A DNA stretch of 39,118 nt, from the NCBI RefSeq assembly GCF_021608135.1, contig NZ_JAKIHL010000035.1, positions 1-39,118 of the forward strand. The letters run 5' to 3'. The notes below the pieces were generated by a model. That model was not told where the DNA came from and made no database searches. It saw only the letters and a program-made list of their open reading frames with translations. The translations under genes and the position numbers were made by a program. This DNA is from Microaerobacter geothermalis (lineage in GTDB: Bacteria; Bacillota; Bacilli; DSM-22679). This document shows, in pieces, positions 1-7,794 of this stretch (position 1 is the stretch's first letter; each line of letters starts with the position of its first letter).

Positions 1-1
1 C

Positions 2-136
2 CGCAAGTGTACCGGAGCCCTTGTAGGGGTACATCCCTTTGGCGGATTTAACATGTCTGGTACCGACAGCAAGGCAGGGGGAAGAGATTATCTGCTTCTT
101 TTCACCCAGGCGAAGCTGACCTCTGAGTTGTTGTAA
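2..136 (+). CDS. rocA: 1-pyrroline-5-carboxylate dehydrogenase, C-terminal end (partial)
   Basis: The window opens inside a gene whose last 44 codons are visible. The residues include [20 protein letters not shown] followed by AGG and LLLFTQAK, the characteristic C-terminus of the RocA/PruA type aldehyde dehydrogenase that oxidises glutamate-gamma-semialdehyde (P5C) to glutamate in proline and arginine breakdown. The stop is TAA at 134-136. The start and catalytic Cys lie outside the window. Family assignment is confident from the conserved tail. Whether it is a stand-alone RocA or the end of a fused PutA cannot be seen, although stand-alone RocA is usual in Bacillales. Confidence 0.88.
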   Translation, partial: RKCTGALVGVHPFGGFNMSGTDSKAGGRDYLLLFTQAKLTSELL

Positions 137-435
137 GTAAGAAAAACTAATTGAACTCGTTCAGAAGCTTACTGCTACTTATCTCTCAAAATATATTGAT
201 CGATCAAACTAATGAATTTACTAATATCCATCTGTTTTTGGGGTTCCATACTCTTGGTTCGAGCGGACTATGATTACTTCTTGCCCGACTTGACTAGTGG
301 ACCTGTAAATTTATTAGTTCTATCTGAGTAATAAGTGGCGGTAAGTTTATTTTTTTATTATTAGCAGGACTTTTTTTATTTATGTCGAATAGGATAATGT
401 TCCACAAACATCATTGCATCATAAGGGGGTTGAAC
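137..435. other. Intergenic stretch, no gene recognised
   Basis: About 300 bases of AT-rich sequence between rocA and the SLH/3D gene. It contains a perfect 12-base palindrome (TTGATCGATCAA, 196-207). I see no rocA terminator with a clear T-run, no tRNA and no convincing reading frame. An in-frame extension of the next gene back to 382 is possible but has no ribosome site. Confidence 0.5.
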
Positions 436-1497
436 ATGAGAGGGAAACGAAGGATATTCCTCCGTCTGCAACTGGTTATTTTGCTAATAGCCCTTTCCAT
501 ATTGCCATATATAGTTTTTGCAGAGGAGTTAACACCGAGCGAAAATCCCGTATCTCAACAAACATCAACAGAACAAACACTGGCAGATAATCAAGCGTTA
601 TTACCCAATGTTCCAGAAAATCACTGGGCCTATGAAGATATTAGTCAATTATATCAACAGGGGATGATTCGGTTGGATAATGGAAATCAATTGACACCAG
701 ATCAACCGATTACCCGGGCACAATTTATTTATATGATTTTAACGGGAAAAGGAATATCACCCGTTCCTACCATCGGAAACCATTTTAAAGACGTGAATCC
801 GGACGATTGGTTTTATCCATATGTGGAAATGGCCTTTCAAATAGGACTGACGAACGGCACAAAAAAAGGGGAAACCAACTATTTTTACCCCAATGATCTG
901 CTGACGAGGGAGGAAATGGTTACTCTATTGGTTAGGGCCCAGGGAAAAATGAGGGAAGCTCAGGTTATCCCTTGGGGGGAGGCAACTGAAGCGTTAAAAT
1001 CCTTTCCCGACCAGTGGGATCTCGAAGATTGGGCAAGAAGGCCGTTTGCCTATGCCTTACAAAAAGGAATAACAAAGGCTTATCCTGATGGTTTGCTCCG
1101 CCCCAAAAAGATATCAACAGTGGCAGAAGCCGCTTCTTTTGTGTATCGGGGGCTATATTTGCCCAGGACTAATTTAAAGACGGCTCAGGTAGACGGGATA
1201 ACCATCTATTACACTTCCAAAATAGAAGGAATGAAAACCACCGCTTATTCTAAGGGGGAGCCGACTGTTCCCGGAGTTTTTACCCGGATGGGGCTTTTTG
1301 TAAGAAAAGGATTAGTGGCGGTCGATCCAAATGTGATTCCCTTAGGCACATATCTGTACGTGGAAGGATACGGTTTTGCTATGGCAGCCGATACCGGTGG
1401 AGCTATTAAAGGAAATGTGATCGATCTGTATGTAGAATCGATTGAAAAAGCAAGAAAACATGGTGTGGATTACAGAAATGTGTATATTTTAAACTGA
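436..1497 (+). CDS. Exported SLH-domain and 3D-domain cell-wall protein
   Basis: The start is taken as ATG 436 because AGGGGG lies 6 bases upstream. An in-frame ATG at 382 has no ribosome site and would bury the signal peptide. The 353-residue product has a basic signal peptide (about 1-30, ending near VFAEE). Three S-layer-homology-like segments follow (about 55-100, 105-160 and 190-240, with motifs such as HFKDVNPDDWFYPYV). A C-terminal 3D domain (about 255-353) contains the three conserved aspartates in VAVDP, AADTGG and VIDLYV. 3D domains (YocH, YabE, MltA-like barrel) are found in peptidoglycan lytic enzymes or stationary-phase wall proteins. The SLH part should bind secondary wall polymer, so the product is probably held at the cell surface. 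It is followed by a terminator, so it is probably monocistronic. Confidence 0.85.
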   Translation: MRGKRRIFLRLQLVILLIALSILPYIVFAEELTPSENPVSQQTSTEQTLADNQALLPNVPENHWAYEDISQLYQQGMIRLDNGNQLTPDQPITRAQFIYMILTGKGISPVPTIGNHFKDVNPDDWFYPYVEMAFQIGLTNGTKKGETNYFYPNDLLTREEMVTLLVRAQGKMREAQVIPWGEATEALKSFPDQWDLEDWARRPFAYALQKGITKAYPDGLLRPKKISTVAEAASFVYRGLYLPRTNLKTAQVDGITIYYTSKIEGMKTTAYSKGEPTVPGVFTRMGLFVRKGLVAVDPNVIPLGTYLYVEGYGFAMAADTGGAIKGNVIDLYVESIEKARKHGVDYRNVYILN

Positions 1498-1516
1498 CAA
1501 CCGAAAGAATAGACTG

Positions 1517-1543
1517 CCCTCGGCTAAAAAGCCGGGGTTTTCT
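1517..1543 (+). terminator. Rho-independent terminator after SLH/3D gene
   Basis: CCCTCGGCT and AGCCGGGG pair around a short A loop, followed by TTTTCT, 20 bases after the stop codon. Confidence 0.8.
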
Positions 1544-1657
1544 CTATGTAGAATGAACACTGGGTTATATCACTGGGATTATCCATCAGTAGTATGCTAT
1601 GCTCTTATATGATATCATCATGATATCAGGTATTCTGGTGTGGGGGAGGTGAAGGAT

Positions 1658-3055
1658 ATGGAGGGGATCCTGTTATCTATACAGTTAATATTCATTTTAC
1701 TCGCTACAGGAGCATCTTTTTACCTGTATAGGAAAAAACGGGACAGGTATTTTCTGTTTGGTTCCCTCGCCCTTCTTTCTCTTACGATAGGAGAGTCCAT
1801 TTTTAATCTGTTGAAGAATCAGAATGAACATATCGTATATCATTCATCGGCTGATTTTTTTTATCTTTTATTCTATTTATTTCTTTTTTTACTGGTTTTT
1901 CAGAGAAGGAAAAATTGGTTTTTTGCAGAGAAACGATTTCATAAGCTACTAGATGCATCCATTATATTTATCGTTGCTTTTTCCTCCGTCTGGTACTTTG
2001 TCATTGGGCCGGTCATATTTTTTTCACCTAATGAGATATCCCGTAATTTATTAAACTTTTCATATCCTATTCTCGATTTAATTCTCATGTTTTATTTCTA
2101 TTTATTTTGGTTGGGGGATAAAAAGGAATTCTATTCCTATTCTACCATATTGATTGGAATTTCCTTTGTTTTTGGATTAATTGCAGATTCCATGTTCGTC
2201 TTATCTACCAACTCGTTGATTCAGGGTAAGCTAATTATCACTTTGGCAAATGTCATCTCTCGCCTCTCCCTTGTATTTGCCATCCTGTTAAAACGACCGG
2301 ACAGACGTGGATCATACGAGGGAATCCATTGGGAAGGCTTGATAAAAAATAAGGATGAAACGGTGTATAATACCTATCCCTATTTAGCCATATTTGTCTG
2401 GTCCCTTATCTATTTGGTCAGCCGTTATCGTGCTGGTGATGAGGGGTGGGAAAAGAACTTAATTGACCTAGGAGTATTCCTCATCTTGCTCATTGCGTTT
2501 AGGCAGTTTTTATATTTGAGGGAAAATAAAAAACTGATGACTTCCCTAGAATTTACAGCGGTTACAGACCCGTTGACAGGAGCATTTAATCGCAATTGTT
2601 TAGTTCGTCTGCAGGAATCCTTTGAGGAAAAGGGGCGGCCTTGCAGTGCAATATTTGTAGATTTAGATTATTTTAAAGAGTTTAATGACCAATATGGCCA
2701 TATTGCTGGTGATGAACGTTTGATTCATACGGTTCAATTAATCAAAAATGGAATTCGAGAAACCGATTTGCTTATTCGTTTTGGAGGAGACGAGTTTCTT
2801 GTGATTTTACCCAATACCAGATATGATCAGGCCAAACGGATTGAAGAGAGGATAAAACAGCAGATTGAAAGATATAATTTTTTACAAGCGGGTGTAAGTC
2901 CGCTTAAAGTGACATTTGGTATTTATTCTGATGATTTTGGTAACCTGAGAAAGGTGATTGAGAAGGCCGATCTCATGATGTATCAAGGGAAGCCAAGGGC
3001 TAGGCAGGAATCTCAAAAGAAGAATGTAAATTTGGAAAAGAAAAGGCATGAATAA
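1658..3055 (+). CDS. Membrane-bound diguanylate cyclase (GGDEF)
   Basis: The start is ATG 1658, preceded by GGGGGAGGTGAAGGAT. An upstream in-frame GTG at 1640 would overlap that ribosome site. The first ~290 of 465 residues hold about seven or eight hydrophobic helices and probably form a sensor or anchor domain. Residues ~300-455 form a GGDEF domain with the intact signature GGDEF at 376-380. The preceding RETD (about 367-370) is spaced five residues from it, as in the inhibitory I-site (RxxD). An active cyclase making c-di-GMP from two GTP, with product inhibition, is therefore expected. There is no EAL domain. The tail is Lys/Arg rich. The gene stands alone between two terminators. What the membrane part senses is unknown. 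Confidence 0.88.
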   Translation: MEGILLSIQLIFILLATGASFYLYRKKRDRYFLFGSLALLSLTIGESIFNLLKNQNEHIVYHSSADFFYLLFYLFLFLLVFQRRKNWFFAEKRFHKLLDASIIFIVAFSSVWYFVIGPVIFFSPNEISRNLLNFSYPILDLILMFYFYLFWLGDKKEFYSYSTILIGISFVFGLIADSMFVLSTNSLIQGKLIITLANVISRLSLVFAILLKRPDRRGSYEGIHWEGLIKNKDETVYNTYPYLAIFVWSLIYLVSRYRAGDEGWEKNLIDLGVFLILLIAFRQFLYLRENKKLMTSLEFTAVTDPLTGAFNRNCLVRLQESFEEKGRPCSAIFVDLDYFKEFNDQYGHIAGDERLIHTVQLIKNGIRETDLLIRFGGDEFLVILPNTRYDQAKRIEERIKQQIERYNFLQAGVSPLKVTFGIYSDDFGNLRKVIEKADLMMYQGKPRARQESQKKNVNLEKKRHE

Positions 3056-3060
3056 AGATA

Positions 3061-3100
3061 AAAATCCCGTACCAACTTATTGATGATACGGGATTTTTTT
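3061..3100 (+). terminator. Terminator after GGDEF gene
   Basis: AAAATCCCGTA pairs with TACGGGATTTT and runs into a T-tract. It starts 5 bases after the stop. The A-run on the other side could also serve the convergent LysM gene, though that gene ends 170 bases away. Confidence 0.85.
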
Positions 3101-3136
3101 CGATGGCTATCGGTCATTTAAACACCTGATGAAATC

Positions 3137-3259
3137 ATATGGAAGTAACTAAAGCATCCACTAAGGACTCCTTCGAGTTCGTACGTAACTGTGAGTATAA
3201 AGAACTGGAATGAGTCCTCAAACTGACTCCAACGTTGAAATACCCAGATGTTTTTGAGG
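3137..3259 (-). repeat. Dispersed 124-bp repeat, copy A (inverted relative to copy B)
   Basis: Read on the minus strand from 3259 to 3137, this stretch matches 15244-15367 over nearly its whole length. The longest identical run is 25 bases at its start, and shared blocks include GGAGTCAGTTTGAGG, TCCTTAGT and CTTCCATAT. Homology begins abruptly at CCTCAAAAAC and stops after CCATAT. The first 44 bases end in complementary CCTCAAA / TTTGAGG arms and can fold into a hairpin. It lies between the convergent GGDEF and LysM genes. No open frame of interest is seen, so it may be a small non-autonomous element or a structured RNA. Confidence 0.75.
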
Positions 3260-3273
3260 TTTTGTGGATTAGG

Positions 3274-3717
3274 TCAAGATGATGAGGTTTCTCCCCACTC
3301 GCTTGACTCATCAGTCATCCAATGATACGACTGCATGGAATGCAAACCATGTGGATGATTAGGCATGGGATGCATCATCGGCATCTGTGGCATCATCGGC
3401 ATTGGCTGTATGGGGGGCATCATGGACATCATCGGCATCATTGGCATACGGGGGATGTTGATGGTCTGACCTGGCATAATTTCATCAGGGTCCTCAATAT
3501 GTGGATTGGCTGTAATTAGAGCTTGTAAAGGAATATTAAAGCGTTTGGCAATTTTATAGAGAGTATCACCTTCTTTTACCACATATTTTTTGACGTGATG
3601 CGATTCTCCAAATAAGAATGGAAGGAATAGAAATGGAATAAAGAAACCAAAGGGACCGAAACCAAAGGGATGAACATGGAAACCAAATTCGACTTGTCTG
3701 TCATCTGTATGGGACAT
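3274..3717 (-). CDS. LysM protein with Met/Pro/His-rich tail (SafA-like)
   Basis: 147 residues. The start at 3717 has AAGGAG 7 bases upstream on the minus strand. The N-terminal 40 residues are rich in Phe, Gly and Pro and moderately hydrophobic, without a clean signal peptide. A single LysM domain follows (about 44-90: KYVVKEGDTLYKIAKRF ... NPHIEDPDEIMPGQTINIP). The last 55 residues are repeats of Pro-Met-Met and His-Pro. LysM binds N-acetylglucosamine polymers. The arrangement of a LysM with a low-complexity Met/Pro/His tail resembles spore coat or cortex morphogenetic proteins such as SafA, but that role is an inference. The gene is convergent with the GGDEF gene, with repeat copy A in between. 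Confidence 0.75.
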   Translation of the reverse strand: MSHTDDRQVEFGFHVHPFGFGPFGFFIPFLFLPFLFGESHHVKKYVVKEGDTLYKIAKRFNIPLQALITANPHIEDPDEIMPGQTINIPRMPMMPMMSMMPPIQPMPMMPQMPMMHPMPNHPHGLHSMQSYHWMTDESSEWGETSSS

Positions 3718-3879
3718 TGATCCAAGCTCCTTTCATCTTTTGATAAACCCAATCTTAACATATGTATAAATGCCTATTTTGCTCATTGTCCCTTTTTAAA
3801 TTGGGCTTTTTCCAGTAAAATGAAATGAAAACGACAGATTTCACTGAACTGGATGTGAGGAGGAATGGAGGTTAATTAG

Positions 3880-4263
3880 ATGTCTTTTTATAAACCCACG
3901 GTAAGCGAAGGAATTCATCCTCAGGATGGGGGTTGGTATGAATGGCTTGGTGAGACGTATCTGGCACTATCTGTTCCTGAGTGGAAGGATATTGTCAATA
4001 AACGAGCCGGTCATTATGAATATGCATGGCTATTTGATAAGGATCAAAATGCATATATTTTTTGTTTTCGTTTGGCAGATGGGACGGAAAGGGCTATTAT
4101 TTTTCAGAGGGATCATGCCGGTTTATTGCTCTTGGAGAGTCCGGCCTATGAACCATTTCATATATGGATTACTTCCGAAGAACTGCAAGATGTAGAGGAG
4201 AGAACACCGCTCCTCCAATTGAAGGATGTCACTTTGGATCGTTCAGTTGAGGCAAAATGGTAG
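3880..4263 (+). CDS. Unrecognised 127-residue cytosolic protein
   Basis: A clear ribosome site (AGGAGGAATGGAGG) precedes ATG 3880. The 127-residue product has no signal peptide or membrane helix, is rich in aromatic and acidic residues (WYEWLG, EYAWLFD) and ends in EAKW. I do not recognise its family. It is monocistronic, lies between the divergent LysM gene and kamA, and is followed by a terminator. Codon use looks like that of its neighbours, so it is likely a normal chromosomal gene. Confidence 0.75.
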   Translation: MSFYKPTVSEGIHPQDGGWYEWLGETYLALSVPEWKDIVNKRAGHYEYAWLFDKDQNAYIFCFRLADGTERAIIFQRDHAGLLLLESPAYEPFHIWITSEELQDVEERTPLLQLKDVTLDRSVEAKW

Positions 4264-4303
4264 GTCCTTGATCCTTGAAAAAAATATAGCAGAATGATGA
4301 GAT

Positions 4304-4350
4304 GAAGGAAAAATTCCACCAAAAAATTTGGTTGAATTTTTCCTTCTTTT
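4304..4350 (+). terminator. Terminator, long AT-rich hairpin
   Basis: GAAGGAAAAATTCCACC pairs with GGTTGAATTTTTCCTTC around AAAAAATTT, with a T-run after it and an A-run before it. It can act in either direction. Confidence 0.8.
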
Positions 4351-4378
4351 AATTTACAATTATATATTTATTTCATTT

Positions 4379-4407
4379 TTGACATATATCTGTTCATCTT
4401 ATAAAAT
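4379..4407 (+). promoter_or_regulatory. Sigma-A promoter for kamA-family gene
   Basis: A perfect -35 TTGACA (4379-4384) is followed by a 17-base spacer and -10 TAAAAT (4402-4407). The predicted start is near 4414, about 50 bases before the ATG. No leader structure is seen. Confidence 0.7.
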
Positions 4408-4465
4408 AAATATATCAAGATCATCTATATAATGATTTATAACTTTAGAATAAGGAGGAGGATTC

Positions 4466-5587
4466 ATGCGTTATATCACCGATATCCGTAAGTTGGAGCG
4501 GTTGACAAACGTCGAAAAGGAGAAATTAGCCAAAATTACCGATAAGTTCGTGTTTCGTATCAATGATTATTATCTATCCCTGATTGATTGGGAAGATCCC
4601 GATGATCCCATTCGGAAGTTAATTATTCCCAATGAATCAGAGCTAGAGGAGTACGGTAAGTGGGATGCGTCCGATGAACACACCAATTATGTAGCGAAAG
4701 GCTGCCAACACAAGTACAGCACCACCGCTCTTTTGTTGGTATCAGAAGTATGCGGAGCATACTGCCGATTTTGTTTCAGAAAACGATTGTTTCGTAATGA
4801 TGTGAAAGAAATTTCTATGGATGTAAAAGAAGGTGTCGAATATATCGCCAACCATCCTGAAATCAATAATGTACTGTTGACTGGCGGGGATTCGCTTATT
4901 TTGGCAACTAAAAAGATAGAATCCATTCTTCACGCCCTAAGGCAAATTCCCCATGTAAAAATTATTCGTATGGGTTCAAAGCTACCGGCTTTCAATCCCA
5001 TGAGGATATATGAAGATGAAGAGCTGCTCAACGTGCTATCCAAGTATTCCAGGCCGGATGCCAGAATCCATGTGATGGCTCACTTTAATCATCCCAGGGA
5101 AATCACGGAACATTCCTATAAGGCCATTGCTGCATTACAGAAGGCAGGCGTTATCGTCGTAAACCAAACCCCGGTATTAAAGGGAGTCAACGGGAAACCG
5201 GAGGTGTTGGCGGAATTATTAAATAAATTGTCATGGGCAGGAGTAACCCCTTATTACTTCTTTCAAAACCGTCCTGTCGCAGGAAATGCAAGCTTCGTAC
5301 TGACCTTTGCTGAAGCTTACGATATTATAGAAAAAGCGAAGGCCATGACTTCTGGTCTGGGCAAGCGTGTAAAATATGTTATGAGCCATAGTTCAGGAAA
5401 AATTGAGATCCTAGCGGTCCAGGATGGAAAAATATATTTAAAGTATCATCAGGCTAGAAATCCGGAGGACTACGGAAAGTTTATGATTTATGATCTTCCC
5501 GAAGGAGCGGCATGGTTTGATGATTTGCCGGATGCCATGGACCAATTGGATGGAGAACATGATGAAAAGTTAGTTATGGTAAGGTAG
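4466..5587 (+). CDS. KamA-family radical SAM 2,3-aminomutase, substrate uncertain
   Basis: 373 residues, start ATG 4466 behind AAGGAGGAGG. A radical SAM cluster motif is seen at C96-x3-C100-x2-C103 (CGAYCRFC), then LTGGDSL at about 138-144, a typical core of the lysine 2,3-aminomutase family. These enzymes use a 4Fe-4S cluster, S-adenosylmethionine and pyridoxal phosphate to move an amino group from C2 to C3. The PLP lysine is probably K312 in SHSSGK. In lysine 2,3-aminomutase this region reads DAPGGGGK, and its Asp contributes to recognition of the substrate side-chain amine; that motif is absent here. Length is between EpmB (about 340) and KamA (about 416-470). It could act on glutamate or another amino acid rather than lysine. 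rocA, a glutamate-forming gene, lies 4 kb upstream but is not in the same operon. Confidence 0.85.
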   Translation: MRYITDIRKLERLTNVEKEKLAKITDKFVFRINDYYLSLIDWEDPDDPIRKLIIPNESELEEYGKWDASDEHTNYVAKGCQHKYSTTALLLVSEVCGAYCRFCFRKRLFRNDVKEISMDVKEGVEYIANHPEINNVLLTGGDSLILATKKIESILHALRQIPHVKIIRMGSKLPAFNPMRIYEDEELLNVLSKYSRPDARIHVMAHFNHPREITEHSYKAIAALQKAGVIVVNQTPVLKGVNGKPEVLAELLNKLSWAGVTPYYFFQNRPVAGNASFVLTFAEAYDIIEKAKAMTSGLGKRVKYVMSHSSGKIEILAVQDGKIYLKYHQARNPEDYGKFMIYDLPEGAAWFDDLPDAMDQLDGEHDEKLVMVR

Positions 5588-5620
5588 TAGATCTTTACAT
5601 CTAGACTTTTCATGAAGCAA

Positions 5621-5654
5621 AAAACCCTCAAGCCGTTTTTCAAGCTTGGGGGTT
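5621..5654 (+). terminator. Terminator between kamA-family gene and convergent DUF2680 gene
   Basis: AAACCCTCAAGC pairs with GCTTGGGGGTTT around CGTTTTTCAA. It is A-rich on one side and T-containing on the other, so it may serve both convergent genes. Confidence 0.75.
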
Positions 5655-5674
5655 TAATACTATAAGTGATCAAG

Positions 5675-5995
5675 TTAAGGTGTCGTCATTATATCGTGTT
5701 CTGGATGACCTTTATTTTTCATTCTCTCTTTACAGGGGATATATCCAACATCTTTAAAACGTTTATGAGATTTTTCTATCTTTTTTAGCCAATTGTCCGC
5801 TTCTTTCCTGTCAATAATACCAAATTCGACGTGCTTCTCTATCATTTGCTTTTTTAACTCAAATATTTGCCTGCGGAGCTCGTTTAACTCCTGTTGTTGA
5901 TCGGGAGTTATTTTTTTTTGATGATTATCAGCAAAAACCAACGTTGGAACACTGAGTAATGTCAGAATGATCATCAAAGAAATCATTTTTTTCAT
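5675..5995 (-). CDS. Secreted DUF2680-family protein (YckD-like)
   Basis: The minus-strand start is set at 5995, where AAGGAGGCA sits 5 bases upstream and the product begins with a typical signal peptide (MKKMISLMIILTLLSVPTLV, cleaved after FAD or close by). The open frame continues upstream to 6277, but that part has no ribosome site before it. The 106-residue product has the pattern of the DUF2680 family: ITPDQQQEL, ELKKQMIEKHVEFGIIDR and EADN. It is predicted to be largely helical and secreted. The function of the family is unknown. The gene is divergent from the cytochrome b operon. Confidence 0.85.
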   Translation of the reverse strand: MKKMISLMIILTLLSVPTLVFADNHQKKITPDQQQELNELRRQIFELKKQMIEKHVEFGIIDRKEADNWLKKIEKSHKRFKDVGYIPCKERMKNKGHPEHDIMTTP

Positions 5996-6258
5996 CGATA
6001 TGCCTCCTTGTATATTTTCATCACAAGGAGTGTTCCCAGATTTCTTTTCTATTATTCCAAATTCTTTATAAATAATCTTTACAGAAGTTAACAATGATTT
6101 CATATTTTCTCCATAATTTCTGGATAGGAATTTAATTAGTTTTTCATAATCAACCGATAAAGTTACCTTACAGGGGTATCGTATTATAGGTCTCCTGAGA
6201 TTCTTTGAGGGGGAGGGTAGTTCTTTAATTTTATTCAATATAGGGGGAGGAAACTTAA

Positions 6259-7308
6259 ATGAAAAAGACTTTTTCAATCTTTTTACTTTTGAGTCTAGTT
6301 TTTGGTCTGGTTCAAGGTGCCTTTGCCCACATCAGCAATGAACTGGAAATTTATAAGGATATTGCTGATTCACCGGCGAAGGCGGATATCGTTAAGTTAA
6401 GGGCATTGGGTATCATCCCATTTATTGAGGGCCAGGAAAATTTTGATCCGTCTGCTGAATTGGACAAATTAACTTTAGCAACATGGCTGGCAAAGGCAGC
6501 TAATGTGAAGGGACATACCGAAAATCCTACACCGAAAGAATATGCAGAAGAAGCTGTTGAGTACGGTTTTATTGATAATCTTGAGGGAGAAGCAACTTTA
6601 CCGGATGTTGTAACCGGGCTGCTAAAAATTCAAGGCGTTAAGAAGGTCACTGAACCTGCCGAACAGGCAGAAGAATTAGGATACCTTGAAGGTGAATGGC
6701 ACGACTTAGTGGATGCTGGTGGTATAGCTACAAAGGAAAATGCAGCAAAGATTATTAGTATGGCATTATCTACGAAAGGTCCTAGTGGGAAGTCCATACT
6801 AGATATATTAGGTGTTAAAGAGGGGCCAACGGGCAAAGTGACGGATGTAAAAGAAGAAAACGAGCAATTTACTTTGACTTTTGACAACCAAACCATTCCC
6901 TTCTACAAAGAGGGGAAAATCGCACTTTTTGAAAGCATGTTTGCTGCTAAGGACAATCAAGTCGTCTTATCCTATTTAAAAACGGTTCAAGAGGAAGGAA
7001 AAGAACCCCAGGATATGCTGATCTATATTGAAGGAGACGGATCAGTGGCAGGTACCGTTGAAGCAGCAGCAGAACAAACCATGAATTCAGAGGAACAAAA
7101 GCCAGAAAGTACGTCCGCAACCACAGAGACTATCGAAACAGAAAAAAATGAGTCCAATCAAAAAGTAGGGTCAGAACAGGAAGCTACTAATATTGGTGAA
7201 TCTAGTAATACAGGCGCGGCAACGATTTGGACGATTGTGATCGTTCTATTGTTGATTGTTGGAATATGGGTATATTTGGCAAGCGCAAAGAAAAAGCAGC
7301 ATCACTAG
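6259..7308 (+). CDS. Exported SLH-like protein, C-terminally membrane anchored, first gene of cytochrome b operon
   Basis: 349 residues, start ATG 6259 with GGGGGAGG 8 bases upstream. A signal peptide (1-23, cleaved after GAFA) is followed by SLH-like helical segments (about 28-165, e.g. YKDIADSPAKADIVKLRALG) and a beta-rich region (about 185-250). A Ser/Thr/Glu-rich linker (about 255-310) and one membrane helix (about 314-336) lead to a basic tail KKKQHH. The bulk therefore faces outward with a C-terminal anchor. No heme c motif (CxxCH) or Cys pair is seen. It lies 10-13 bases upstream of another exported, C-anchored gene and then a cytochrome b, so the three probably form one membrane complex. 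I do not recognise a named family beyond the SLH resemblance. Confidence 0.78.
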   Translation: MKKTFSIFLLLSLVFGLVQGAFAHISNELEIYKDIADSPAKADIVKLRALGIIPFIEGQENFDPSAELDKLTLATWLAKAANVKGHTENPTPKEYAEEAVEYGFIDNLEGEATLPDVVTGLLKIQGVKKVTEPAEQAEELGYLEGEWHDLVDAGGIATKENAAKIISMALSTKGPSGKSILDILGVKEGPTGKVTDVKEENEQFTLTFDNQTIPFYKEGKIALFESMFAAKDNQVVLSYLKTVQEEGKEPQDMLIYIEGDGSVAGTVEAAAEQTMNSEEQKPESTSATTETIETEKNESNQKVGSEQEATNIGESSNTGAATIWTIVIVLLLIVGIWVYLASAKKKQHH

Positions 7309-7321
7309 GGAGGTGAATATG

Positions 7322-7771
7322 ATGAAAAGGAAATTATTCTCTTTACTAGTACTCACTACGGTTATCCTGGCAGGCGCTGTCCCTGTGTTTGCCCACGGAG
7401 GGGAAGAAGGGGGTTTTGACGCAGTCCTATCCATAAAGCAATCGATCGTTGCGCTGGATCAAAGACAACCCAATACGGGTGTCATTATGCAGAAGTTAGA
7501 AGAAGTATTGGAAAAGAAGGATGAGGTTACAGGGGTAGATATCAGCAAAGTGGAAGAGGCAATGGCTTTAACGAATGAGATGAATTTTGAAGAAGCCACC
7601 AAGGCATTATTTGAAGCAATTGGTGAGGACCCCGTCGGAACGGAAGAGTCGATTGGAAATCCCCTCCAGGAGTATAAAAAAGAGTATGAGGGGTCTACTG
7701 AAAACTACTTATTAATTACGGCTTCCGTGTTATTTATCCTTGTTGGCGGATTGATATTGACGAAGTCTTAA
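7322..7771 (+). CDS. Small exported, C-terminally anchored helical protein, second gene of cytochrome b operon
   Basis: ATG codons occur at 7319 and 7322. GGAGG (7309-7313) is 8 bases from the second, which I prefer. The 149-residue product has a signal peptide (1-24, ...VFAHGGEEGG) and an acidic helical domain (about 35-120) without Cys or CxxCH. One membrane helix follows near the C-terminus (about 127-146), ending in TKS. The topology matches the protein before it: outside domain, C-terminal anchor. The conserved-looking AHGGEEGG just after the cleavage site could bind a metal, but this is speculation. It is followed 23 bases later by the cytochrome b start, indicating one operon. Family not recognised. 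Confidence 0.78.
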   Translation: MKRKLFSLLVLTTVILAGAVPVFAHGGEEGGFDAVLSIKQSIVALDQRQPNTGVIMQKLEEVLEKKDEVTGVDISKVEEAMALTNEMNFEEATKALFEAIGEDPVGTEESIGNPLQEYKKEYEGSTENYLLITASVLFILVGGLILTKS

Positions 7772-7794
7772 TTTGGAGGAAAGGAGTGAGAAAA

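Noticed and set aside
5996-6277. Upstream extension of the DUF2680 frame, containing EFGIIEKK similar to EFGIIDRK inside the gene
   Set aside because: The match is only about eight residues, the codons differ and no ribosome site is present. The signal peptide and AAGGAGG fix the start at 5995. Probably chance or a very old remnant.
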